From Methanobacteriota archaeon (lineage in GTDB: Archaea; Thermoplasmatota; Poseidoniia; Poseidoniales; Thalassarchaeaceae): DNA of 45,701 nucleotides. A program made the position numbers and the translations under genes. Below, one piece after another: positions 1 through 7,127 of the stretch. How positions within the stretch are numbered: position 1 is the stretch's first letter; each line of letters opens with the position of its first letter. The stretch covers positions 1-45,701 of the forward strand of contig PBGL02000025.1 of assembly GCA_002718995.2 (NCBI GenBank). The letters run 5' to 3'. Under the pieces are notes generated by a model that saw only the letters and a list, made by a program, of their open reading frames with translations, searched no databases and was not told the origin of the DNA.

Positions 1-1999
1 CAATCGCAATCATGAGTACAAACCCGTATTGAGCGGATTCCAAGACTGCGACCCCTATGGCCAATCCTTCTGGGAAATTGTGTATCCCCAAAGCGATAGC
101 TGTGAAAATTCCTGAAAAGTAAAGCTTATTCTGTTCTGTCATCAAATCTTCTTCTCTTCTCTTGACTACAATTTTGCCGATCAAAAAGATCAGCAAGCCT
201 CCAATCGCGAATGAGGTTGTGACTGGGAAGTAGCCAAACTCCGAGGCCTGCCCTATCAAAAGATCTAGGATCGAAATAAGGAGCATGACTCCAGCCGCCA
301 TACCCAGCATGAATGCCATTAATTCCCGACTAATTTCCCTGATCAACAAAACAATCAATCCGCCGAAACCCGTGGCTAATCCGGCCAAAAGCGCTATTGT
401 GAACGGGAAAACCCAGCTTTCCGAGCCTCCCTCAAGGCCATCTAATTTAATCAACGGGCCGTCGTTTCCTATTACCCCGTATGACTCCACTATGTTAAGC
501 ACGAGTTGGGGGGCCATTGCCGAGCCTACCTCATCGAGAGCTCCTACTTGGAAATCTGGAGGCTGATACTCTCGATAGTGAGCGCACATGGGCCATATCT
601 CGCTAGAGGTGGGAAGATCTCTCTGCGGGCCGATTCCTATACTCTGAGACCCAATCACATTGAAGCTCCTATGACTGCTGCAGCCGTGAACAATGGAGTC
701 CTGACCCTCATTAGCGATGACCAGAGCCGAATAGCTGGAGTGTCCCTCTAGCGATCTACTGACAGATGACTTAGCGATCTCGGCTAGTTGCTCACTAGAT
801 GCTTCTATCGTTATTGAGTTAATCCCATGACTCTCGCTTAGGACTGCTGAGTCTAGATTTATGTACAACTCTATCTCAGATTCGTCTTCCAATTGGTCCG
901 CGTACGCCTGACTGCTCAGTAACCCGAGCTCCTCTCCCCCCCATGAGGCGAACCTAACAGTATGTTCTAGCTCATGCGAACCAAGCTCTCTGGCTATCTC
1001 GATAATCTGAGCAACACCCAAAGATTCACTTGGTCCCCCCTCGCTGAAATAAGCAGTATCGTGATGAGCACCAATCATAACCGTCGAGGAGGATTTTCCA
1101 GGTATCTCGCCAGTCACCACGCTGACTACCCTTGGACCGGTCTGTGCTGCCGCCCAGTTTCCATCGAGAATGGCGTATTTCGTGCTGTCTGAATCAGCCT
1201 CCTCTATGAAATCGATAAAAACATCAGCGGTGCTTTGAGTGATGAAAATATATGGTATCAAATCCAATTCTGGATATGCGACCGGGAACGGAACGATTCG
1301 CCCGTCGTCGCGTATTACCACAACCGGTTCAAAGTACGTGGTTTCCAGACCTTCCTCGTAGACCATCAGAACAGAAGCTCCTGCCTCAATTGCGTCTCTG
1401 TAGTAGTCCGAGAGGAGCCTACCAGTGGTCTGCGAATCATGCTTGACTAAAACTGCCTTATCGAAGATGTCTCCTGCGTCCAAGAACTCCTCAGCCGTAC
1501 CAGTGCCCAAATCTGCCAACTCACTGTCGTGCTTGTGAGCTCCACCTGAGTAACCGAGGAAGGTGAAAGCACTCATGTGTTCCAAATCTCCCGTAGAGGA
1601 GAGCTGCACGCGTCCTGAGCCAGCAGTCCCGTCTGGGAAACCTGGTATATTCTGTGCTCCCTGCTCTATCTGAGCATGCATATGAATCCCCTCTTCTCCA
1701 TCCTCCGGTTGTTGTATCCATGATCCTTGTATCTCGAACTCAGTGACTTCAACATCTACCAAACCCGCTTCCACGAACATCTCAGCAATCATAGACGAAG
1801 CGTTCTCCTCTCCCGAGGAACCCGAGACTCTCGGTCCGAAGCTGCTGACGTTGCCAGCGTCGGCTACTATATCTCTGCCATCTACTTCGAATTCTACTCT
1901 TTCATCATGGAGGAAAAAACTCGCGTAGAGAGAAGCACAGAGTACGACTATCGAAAGAATACCCAGAGAATCTATCCTGGATGGAGGTACTAGGCCCAC
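1..1999 (-). CDS. Membrane-anchored M28 peptidase fused to ZIP metal transporter (C-terminus beyond window)
   Basis: One minus-strand frame is open from a GTG at 1999 through base 1; I read every codon and found no stop. Residues about 11-30 form a signal/membrane segment. A PA-like domain follows, then an M28 metallopeptidase domain: GAHHD (His312, Asp314), WGGEELG (Glu356/Glu357), NLD (Asp383) and SSH (His443). From about residue 528 the protein becomes a ZIP (SLC39-like) transporter with hydrophobic helices and the HNFPEG metal-site motif at 640-645. The last ZIP helices lie outside the window. ZIP proteins usually have an outside N-terminus, so the peptidase would sit on the cell surface above the pore. 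The second M28 metal-ligand segment, usually G-A-D-D-N, reads G-G-P-S-E-S, so a bridging Asp is missing. The start is chosen because a TATA box lies 26 bases upstream. Family calls are strong; a joint function in zinc handling is inference. Confidence 0.85.
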   Translation of the reverse strand, partial: MGLVPPSRIDSLGILSIVVLCASLYASFFLHDERVEFEVDGRDIVADAGNVSSFGPRVSGSSGEENASSMIAEMFVEAGLVDVEVTEFEIQGSWIQQPEDGEEGIHMHAQIEQGAQNIPGFPDGTAGSGRVQLSSTGDLEHMSAFTFLGYSGGAHKHDSELADLGTGTAEEFLDAGDIFDKAVLVKHDSQTTGRLLSDYYRDAIEAGASVLMVYEEGLETTYFEPVVVIRDDGRIVPFPVAYPELDLIPYIFITQSTADVFIDFIEEADSDSTKYAILDGNWAAAQTGPRVVSVVTGEIPGKSSSTVMIGAHHDTAYFSEGGPSESLGVAQIIEIARELGSHELEHTVRFASWGGEELGLLSSQAYADQLEDESEIELYINLDSAVLSESHGINSITIEASSEQLAEIAKSSVSRSLEGHSSYSALVIANEGQDSIVHGCSSHRSFNVIGSQSIGIGPQRDLPTSSEIWPMCAHYREYQPPDFQVGALDEVGSAMAPQLVLNIVESYGVIGNDGPLIKLDGLEGGSESWVFPFTIALLAGLATGFGGLIVLLIREISRELMAFMLGMAAGVMLLISILDLLIGQASEFGYFPVTTSFAIGGLLIFLIGKIVVKRREEDLMTEQNKLYFSGIFTAIALGIHNFPEGLAIGVAVLESAQYGFVLMIAI

Positions 2000-2020
2000 A
2001 TTCCGGCCAAGAGTAGTGTT

Positions 2021-2030
2021 TGTATATCTT
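2021..2030 (-). promoter_or_regulatory. TATA box of the M28-ZIP gene
   Basis: On the minus strand the bases read AAGATATACA. The centre is about 26 bases before the GTG at 1999, which is the archaeal TATA spacing for a leaderless transcript. Confidence 0.5.
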
Positions 2031-2069
2031 TAGGGCGCCCAAAATTACGCATTTATCATAGAAGTTGCT

Positions 2070-2234
2070 CTAGATTACGCCAGCACGGCTCAATTCTCTA
2101 TACACAATTGCTATGCAAATTATGCTGATTAGTATTCCAATAGGCCCTCTTTTGATTTTGGAAGATGGCTTTAAGCCCAGGATTGGCTCAGCCTTACTTG
2201 CCAGTTTTTCCTCTATTTCAGCTATGGGCTTCAT
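2070..2234 (-). CDS. Small single-helix membrane protein (54 aa)
   Basis: A short frame begins at ATG 2234 and ends with TAG. The first half is charged (MKPIAEIEEKLASKAEP), followed by a basic stretch and one hydrophobic helix starting GPIGILISIICIAIVY, then a short polar tail RELSRAGVI. A TATA-like element sits 26-27 bases before the ATG, which supports a leaderless start. It is divergent from a second small membrane protein at 2344 that also has a PIGI-helix-LS arrangement. I recognise no family. Its reality rests on the promoter spacing, helix and paired layout. Confidence 0.45.
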   Translation of the reverse strand: MKPIAEIEEKLASKAEPILGLKPSSKIKRGPIGILISIICIAIVYRELSRAGVI

Positions 2235-2255
2235 GATAATGAAGTAAGGTACCCA

Positions 2256-2265
2256 CTTTATGAAA
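2256..2265 (-). promoter_or_regulatory. TATA box of the small minus-strand membrane protein
   Basis: The minus-strand sequence TTTCATAAAG is centred about 26 bases upstream of ATG 2234. It abuts the left copy of the direct repeat at 2266. Confidence 0.4.
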
Positions 2266-2318
2266 TACGCTACATGACATATGCATCCACTTCTGTACGC
2301 CAGATGACGTATACATCA
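2266..2318. repeat. Imperfect direct repeat between divergent promoters
   Basis: Two 23-base copies lie at 2266-2288 and 2296-2318, identical at 18 of 23 positions and spaced 30 bases start to start (about three helical turns). The common core is TACGC-N-A-N-ATGAC-N-TAT-N-CATC. The copies lie between the TATA boxes of two divergent small genes and the right copy contains the plus-strand TATA-like element. An operator for a shared regulator is a reasonable inference. Confidence 0.4.
2309..2316 (+). promoter_or_regulatory. TATA-like element of the small plus-strand membrane protein
   Basis: GTATACAT lies about 31 bases before ATG 2344 and 22 bases before an in-frame GTG at 2335. It sits inside the right copy of the direct repeat. 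Confidence 0.35.
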
Positions 2319-2343
2319 TAGAGGGGAGCCCTTAGTGACGAAC

Positions 2344-2505
2344 ATGAAAGAGGGGAAAGACGATGATGGTGGAGAAAGCGAGGGTCAGATGAACCCTCGT
2401 CGATTACTGATAAGCATATTCTGGAACCCGATTGGAATACAATTTGCTATAGCAATCATAGCCGTAAGCATCGGATTCATACTCAAGCAATTATCGATTA
2501 TCTGA
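2344..2505 (+). CDS. Small single-helix membrane protein (53 aa)
   Basis: Starts at ATG 2344 (an in-frame GTG at 2335 is the alternative) and ends with TGA. The N-terminus is acidic and glycine-rich (MKEGKDDDGGESEGQ). A basic RR then precedes one long hydrophobic helix beginning near NPIGIQFAIAIIAVSIGF and ending KQLSII. The basic flank predicts N-inside topology. It resembles the divergent 54-residue protein in having PIGI at the helix start and LS just after the helix, so the two could be paralogues or partners. No family recognised. Confidence 0.45.
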   Translation: MKEGKDDDGGESEGQMNPRRLLISIFWNPIGIQFAIAIIAVSIGFILKQLSII

Positions 2506-2596
2506 CAGATCCATTGTAATCCGTACGGCAATTGATGTCTACAAAATGGTCAATTCCGTCCAATAATTTATTTCCAAAACCTAAGCGCTCCATTCT

Positions 2597-3568
2597 ATGG
2601 GGGGTTTGCCTTCAACTCTGGTGATGTTATTACTAGTCTCCTCAATGATTTCCGGATGCATGTCTGAGCCTACAAATACAGATTCCGAGGAGGAGAACCC
2701 TTTGGATGAGAATCCAAATTTTGACACTCCTTTCTCGGTACATTGCATAGAATTCGATGATCTTGAGAGATGCTGGTTGCTTCTTGTTCCTGCTATCGTA
2801 AATGAATCTAGTACCGTGCCTCTTGTCGTTGATATTCACGGTGGTGGAGATGATATGTACCAGCAAAGATGGACTTCAGATTTTGCAAATCTATCAATGG
2901 AACAAGGCTTCATTGTCGCCTATCCTCAAGGATATAACGACTTGTGGAATCAAGGAGATGGTGTTTTACCAGGGGCGGATCAAGATGATGTTGGTTTCAT
3001 ACTAAAAATGGTAGAAAAAATACAAAATAATCACAGTATCGATTCTTCAAGAATTTATGTAACTGGTTGGTCAAATGGATGTGGAATGACTCATCGATTA
3101 GCAGTTCAATCTAGTGATGTTTTTGCAGCAGCTGGGTGTATGTCGATGTATCAGTTTGCAGAAGTGGCGACGGGGTACACCCCTATACCTTTCATGGAAG
3201 TCCATGGTATTCTGGATGAGATTGTTCACTATGGGTCCGCTGCCTTTGCAGGAGTGATTCTTGGTATTCCAGGTACGGGTTTGGAGCAGGGTGCAATACA
3301 AAATTTGGAGCAGTGGGCTAATCTGAATGGTTGTCAAGGGGTTATGCCAGAGATAATTGTTGTAGAAGATGACTACGATATTCGAGGATACACCGACTGT
3401 GAAAATGAAACTCAAGTTATGCTGATGACCCTCTTCTTTGCTGCCCACAACCCGTATGAGCATGATGATCCCGTCGCACAACCGGGAAGAGGATGGGCAA
3501 ATCCAACAGGAGTTCCCACCTCGACAATCGTATGGGAATTTGTTAGTCAATTCTCTAAAGTAGATTGA
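2597..3568 (+). CDS. Secreted lipoprotein esterase, PHB-depolymerase/LpqC-like alpha/beta hydrolase
   Basis: A 323-residue protein with a signal peptide ending in the lipobox ISGCM (Cys near residue 21), so it is probably lipid-anchored outside the cell. An acidic linker follows. The body matches the poly(3-hydroxyalkanoate) depolymerase/feruloyl esterase type of alpha/beta hydrolase: DIHGGGDD as oxyanion region, GWSNGCG as nucleophile elbow (GxSxG), HGILDEIV as the Asp segment and a C-terminal His in the AAHNPYEHDD region. The substrate is unknown; an ester or polyester is expected. The gene is unusually AT-rich (bases 3001-3060 hold 14 G/C of 60, against 39 of 60 at 4981-5040 in the MscS gene), which suggests recent acquisition. 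Confidence 0.75.
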   Translation: MGGLPSTLVMLLLVSSMISGCMSEPTNTDSEEENPLDENPNFDTPFSVHCIEFDDLERCWLLLVPAIVNESSTVPLVVDIHGGGDDMYQQRWTSDFANLSMEQGFIVAYPQGYNDLWNQGDGVLPGADQDDVGFILKMVEKIQNNHSIDSSRIYVTGWSNGCGMTHRLAVQSSDVFAAAGCMSMYQFAEVATGYTPIPFMEVHGILDEIVHYGSAAFAGVILGIPGTGLEQGAIQNLEQWANLNGCQGVMPEIIVVEDDYDIRGYTDCENETQVMLMTLFFAAHNPYEHDDPVAQPGRGWANPTGVPTSTIVWEFVSQFSKVD

Positions 3569-3590
3569 GTCATTCTCAATATGGGTTCAT

Positions 3591-3635
3591 GCCTTAGACC
3601 GATGTCGATGATCCTTATCATACTCGGTCTAAGGC
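3591..3635. terminator. Long hairpin between convergent genes
   Basis: A perfect 12-base inverted repeat (GCCTTAGACCGA at 3591-3602, complement at 3624-3635) encloses a second 5-base stem (3608-3612 with 3617-3621) and a CCTT loop. It lies between the ends of the plus-strand esterase and the minus-strand gene at 3629, whose stop codon is inside the right arm. A bidirectional transcript end or 3' stabiliser is likely. Confidence 0.5.
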
Positions 3636-3955
3636 GAGTTGCTGAACAAAACTTTGGCAGTTGAATTAAACAGTATATCATCAGGGATTTCGAAACCTGC
3701 GGCGGCAAATGATTGAATGATGCTTCCTTCTTTGATCTTGTAGTCTTCTGACGAACGGAACTGCTCTAGTGTCATTTCATCCATCCATCTTGTGTACACA
3801 ATGATGCGTTCCTCGTCTTCGGCAAATGTAGAGCCAATGCAACCATTTTGGATTGCAATTGAGAGAAAGGCCTCCATGGATTCAATCATGCCCGCCGTAA
3901 TTTCTCTGTCATTTTTGTTAGTAATCCACATTCGAACAACCGAAGATTTTTCCAT
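3629..3955 (-). CDS. Antibiotic-biosynthesis-monooxygenase-like (ABM fold) protein
   Basis: A 108-residue soluble protein starting at ATG 3955. Its pattern fits the dimeric alpha-beta barrel ABM family: an opening beta strand (VVRMWITNK), a helix (MIESMEAFLSIAIQNG), a strand with acidic residues (ERIIVYTRW) and the helix DEMTLEQFRSSEDYK typical of quinol or heme oxygenase-like members. No catalytic residue can be assigned. It lies in the AT-rich segment and ends inside the hairpin at 3591-3635. The family assignment is by overall pattern only. Confidence 0.5.
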   Translation of the reverse strand: MEKSSVVRMWITNKNDREITAGMIESMEAFLSIAIQNGCIGSTFAEDEERIIVYTRWMDEMTLEQFRSSEDYKIKEGSIIQSFAAAGFEIPDDILFNSTAKVLFSNSP

Positions 3956-4024
3956 GCAAAGGCGATAAAGTGGAAGTCTATACTCTTTAGGACGGATATG
4001 TCAGTAGAGTAGCCTTGTTATGTC

Positions 4025-4423
4025 TCAGGAGTTCGAGCTAATTATCGCGCTTGCCTCGATTTCCACCAGCAACCTATCATCTATCAGGGCGCCAATCTCT
4101 ACGCCAGTAGAGACTGGCATTATTTCACCGAAGAATTCCCCGTGCACCTTTGCAACCTCCATCATGTACTCCCTGTCGGTAACAAAAATCCGAGTACGGA
4201 CGACATCCGACATGGTACCGCCTGCCTGTTCTATAGCATGCTGGATTTTCTTAAGGACAAACTGGGTTTGAGCAACTACATCCCCTTCGCCAAAGAAATT
4301 TCCCTGCGCATCCACAGCAGTAGTTCCGGCTACCTCTATGAATTGGCCTACTCTGACCGCACGGCAGTATCCAGCAATAGACTCCCAAGGAGCACCCGAA
4401 GAAATATTGATTCTCTCGCTCAT
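4025..4423 (-). CDS. ridA: RidA family reactive enamine/imine deaminase
   Basis: A 132-residue protein of the RidA/YjgF/UK114 family, which hydrolyses reactive 2-aminoacrylate and related enamines released by PLP enzymes. Visible marks are the VGQFIEVAGTTAVDAQG strand-turn, the GDVVAQTQFVLKKIQHAIEQAG helix region cut by a Gly, and VVRTRIFVTD, which carries the conserved substrate-binding Arg. The C-terminal strand with a Glu (VEIEASAII) is typical. The start is ATG 4423. It is a single gene, not visibly co-transcribed with MscS. PLP enzymes elsewhere in the window fit its housekeeping role. Confidence 0.9.
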   Translation of the reverse strand: MSERINISSGAPWESIAGYCRAVRVGQFIEVAGTTAVDAQGNFFGEGDVVAQTQFVLKKIQHAIEQAGGTMSDVVRTRIFVTDREYMMEVAKVHGEFFGEIMPVSTGVEIGALIDDRLLVEIEASAIISSNS

Positions 4424-4451
4424 TGATTAACCCCCGAATTGTTCTGGGCGA

Positions 4452-5339
4452 CTAGAATCCGAGGTCACCTAGGTCCACCTCGCTGTTCATGTTGACCCTC
4501 ACCGGGAATGCGAGAGTCACTCCCGCCTCCTCGAACCTCCTGAGTATCTCAGTGACGAAGAACGACTTGGATGGCCTCATCTTGCGTGCGTTATCGACGT
4601 AGTAGCGGATCTCCATCACTACCTCCTGGTCGCCGAAGCCCCTCAGAACCACCTCGGGGGGCTTTGGCTTGCTCACGATGTCGGGATGGTTCTCGGAGAT
4701 GTCCTTCACAATCTCCTCCGCCTTGGTTACGTTCGACCACGTGGCAGTGAGGCCCAGCCTGATTCTGACTCTAAGCTCCATGTCGGAGCTGTGGCTGAAG
4801 TTCGCGACCGCGTCCTTGGTGAGCAGTTTGTTTGGGATGGTGAGGAGGACCCCGTCCGTCGACCTGACCCTTGTCGTCCTGAGCCCGATGTACGTCACGT
4901 CACCCCACTTGGAGTAGGTCCCGCCAAGGCTCTTCGGCAGCAGTATCCTCTCGCCCTCCCTGAACGGCCTGTCTATGATGATGAACACCCCTGCGATGAC
5001 GTTCTCCACCGTATCCTGGGCCGCGAAGGCGACGGCGAGCCCGATGAACCCGAGTCCTACCACCAAGCCCGTCACGTTGATCCCGAACTCGTCGGCGGCA
5101 GTCAGTATCACGATAGCCCAGAGTGCGACTCCCGTGATCCTGTACAGGAAGTTCTCGAGGCCGTCGTCGAAGTCGACCTTGTCTAGCAGCTTCCTCAGGT
5201 ATGCCTTGACGATCCCTATCAGCGGTATTCCGATGGCGAGTATCAGCAGTCCCGAGGCTGGTCCAGCGGACAAGGAGTCAGAAAGGCAGGGGAGGGTCGG
5301 CTCTAGCTCGTTCGGGAAGTTATCAAGGCAGCCCGACAT
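4452..5339 (-). CDS. mscS: Small-conductance mechanosensitive channel MscS
   Basis: A 295-residue channel protein, the usual MscS length. After a short N-terminus there are three hydrophobic segments. The pore-lining helix has the Gly/Ala-rich pattern (VGLGFIGLAVAFAAQDTVEN) and is followed by IAGVFIIIDRPFREGERI, the family signature for the beta domain. The C-terminal alpha/beta vestibule ends in FVTEILRRFEEAGVTLAFP. It protects the cell against osmotic down-shock by releasing solutes. The segment is GC-rich compared with the AT-rich genes just upstream. Confidence 0.93.
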   Translation of the reverse strand: MSGCLDNFPNELEPTLPCLSDSLSAGPASGLLILAIGIPLIGIVKAYLRKLLDKVDFDDGLENFLYRITGVALWAIVILTAADEFGINVTGLVVGLGFIGLAVAFAAQDTVENVIAGVFIIIDRPFREGERILLPKSLGGTYSKWGDVTYIGLRTTRVRSTDGVLLTIPNKLLTKDAVANFSHSSDMELRVRIRLGLTATWSNVTKAEEIVKDISENHPDIVSKPKPPEVVLRGFGDQEVVMEIRYYVDNARKMRPSKSFFVTEILRRFEEAGVTLAFPVRVNMNSEVDLGDLGF

Positions 5340-5378
5340 ATGATTTCGCTAGAGGAGGAGGCACAATAGGTTAGCGCA

Positions 5379-5972
5379 CTATTCTAACTGTATACGCTCG
5401 GTACCGGGGGCCAGCCTGAAGACCACGAACAATGCGGCCGTGCCGACCACCATGAGTATCGCGGAAGCCCAGATGGGAAGCACCACTGCGCTATCCGAAG
5501 GGAACCATATTGGCAGAACGTCGAACATGGACTCGCCCCTGACTAGCTTGCCACCGATGGAGGAGGCCATCGTGGTCATCAGGAACGCCATCACTGCTGT
5601 GGAGGACTGGAGGATTCCCAGAGGCCTGACTTCCCAGATTCCGGGGCCCATCCGAACTCTTCCAACCACGAAAGCCGCCCAGAATCCCAGAGCGAGCCCG
5701 CTGTAGACGAACTTGTTGTAGAGCAGGGCATTCCCAACGGTGTTGTCTGCAGCGAGGTTGCCGCTCATTATCGCGATCGGCATGAAGAGGAGGGCCATGC
5801 TGGCACCTGCCATGGAGGCCCTGTCCATAGTCACCATCAGAGACTCCCTCTTGTCGGCAGGTAGCGGGATGTAGCGTATCGATGCGCAGCCGACGGCACA
5901 GACCGTCGCCAGCACCATCGTACCAACGACAATCTCGGCCATGGCCGTATGGAACGTATCAGCCCCGAACAT
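5379..5972 (-). CDS. Polytopic membrane protein of the Cys/His surface operon
   Basis: About 197 residues with four or five hydrophobic helices (MAEIVVGTMVLATVCAVG, MAGASMALLFMPIAIMSG, LALGFWAAFVVGRV, SSTAVMAFLMTTMASSIGG, LPIWASAILMVVGTAALFVV). The start is ATG 5972, overlapping the upstream stop by one base (TGATG), so translation is coupled to the preceding secreted protein; a GTG at 5975 is the alternative. Few charged residues lie inside the helices, with a His near residue 8. I recognise no family. Position suggests a membrane partner for the two secreted proteins encoded before it. Confidence 0.7.
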   Translation of the reverse strand: MFGADTFHTAMAEIVVGTMVLATVCAVGCASIRYIPLPADKRESLMVTMDRASMAGASMALLFMPIAIMSGNLAADNTVGNALLYNKFVYSGLALGFWAAFVVGRVRMGPGIWEVRPLGILQSSTAVMAFLMTTMASSIGGKLVRGESMFDVLPIWFPSDSAVVLPIWASAILMVVGTAALFVVFRLAPGTERIQLE

Positions 5973-7126
5973 CACTGCTCACCCCCCTGGAAATTTGGGT
6001 CCGCCACCCACTCTTCCTCGACTGGGTCCCATAGCCAGCCGGGGTTTTCCTCCGAGTGAACCAGCCTAGACCAGTACTCCTCGTCGTCGTTTTGAGGGTC
6101 TTCCTCCATCCCAGGAGGGGGAGGGGGTATTTCTGGCTCTGATGCCACTACCTCCTGGGTATGGTCAAGCTCATCCTTGCCATCCCAGGGCGAGAGCCTG
6201 ATCTGTATCGATACGATGAATGAGAGGATCAGGAGGGCGAAGGCGAATGACTGGAGCCTTGCGCCCCATATGTCGCCCTCGAACGGGGCGGACCCGGTAC
6301 CCATGGTAAGCCATGGCAGTTCCATAGAGAAAGACCCATTGAGGACGGTTATTTGGTACTGTATTCGAGTGTCCCCCATGGTGGCGGGGATTTGTGCCTC
6401 CCATTGATTGCAGACTTCCGAGTCTTCGCAGTTGGAGCTTACCACTGCGTCATGGGGAGACCACTCGCCCTCCAGCATCCACTGCACGGAAAGCGAGGTA
6501 GAGTTGACGGTATGGATTTCAAGGGGGTCTCCGTTCCCACTCGCCCTGTAGGCAGGAGCGGTCCAGTCTGGTGATAGGCCGGGGAGGCCTTCGGGCACCG
6601 GTGAAACGTCGATTGAATAACCCCTTGATACGCCTGTGTACGCCATACCGTCGTAATTCGGCTCAGACCCATGGTGGATCTGCGCGAAGAGATTGTGCAC
6701 GCCTGCTTCCTCGGGAGCAAGGAGGACCCAGGTCAACGTGACGGAGCCGCTTGACGGGACCACGGTCTCGACATAGTTCGAGGAGCCCCCATTGGGGTCC
6801 TGGATCACATGCCATCCGTGGTCCTCCGGATGGTCGTCGTTTCCATCGATTGAGCCTAGTATGAAGGTCCCGAGTAGCCTGTTGTCGGAGAGCGACATGC
6901 CTGCCACGTTTACGTGGATGGCTACAGCGTGCCCCGCGAAAACGTCACCATCCTGAGAGATTGAGATTGTGCCATCCGATGGGAGGCTCATCGAGGGATC
7001 CCCATGACATGAGCCCCCGCAGGTGTAGTCCCTGTCGGAGTCTCCATTCCCCCCCGGATTGGCCACGCTAGAGCTGGATAGCATCAGCAGTGCCACCACA
7101 GAGGCGATTACAAGCGACCTAGACAC
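5972..7126 (-). CDS. Secreted CxxxCH-motif protein with C-terminal membrane anchor
   Basis: A 384-residue protein with a clear signal peptide (SLVIASVVALLMLSSSSVA). Just after cleavage it has TCGGSCHGD, a Cys-x3-Cys-His motif resembling, but not equal to, the CxxCH heme c site. A beta-rich Reeler-like domain follows, with conserved HHGSEPN, then a second beta domain. A membrane helix lies near residues 289-307 (AFALLILSFIVSIQI) and a cytosolic tail is rich in Pro and acid residues, ending in a GWLWDPVEEEWVADP element. Start GTG 7126, one base after the upstream stop. Metal or heme binding is possible but unproven. Confidence 0.75.
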   Translation of the reverse strand: MSRSLVIASVVALLMLSSSSVANPGGNGDSDRDYTCGGSCHGDPSMSLPSDGTISISQDGDVFAGHAVAIHVNVAGMSLSDNRLLGTFILGSIDGNDDHPEDHGWHVIQDPNGGSSNYVETVVPSSGSVTLTWVLLAPEEAGVHNLFAQIHHGSEPNYDGMAYTGVSRGYSIDVSPVPEGLPGLSPDWTAPAYRASGNGDPLEIHTVNSTSLSVQWMLEGEWSPHDAVVSSNCEDSEVCNQWEAQIPATMGDTRIQYQITVLNGSFSMELPWLTMGTGSAPFEGDIWGARLQSFAFALLILSFIVSIQIRLSPWDGKDELDHTQEVVASEPEIPPPPPGMEEDPQNDDEEYWSRLVHSEENPGWLWDPVEEEWVADPNFQGGEQ

Positions 7127-7127
7127 C

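Noticed and set aside
3098-3550. 150-codon minus-strand open frame opposite the esterase
   Set aside because: Antisense to a well-supported alpha/beta hydrolase; low-complexity and no family features.
3961-4020. Possible promoter or small gene between the ABM-like gene and ridA
   Set aside because: Too short for a gene and no TATA-like element at the right distance from a start could be chosen with confidence.
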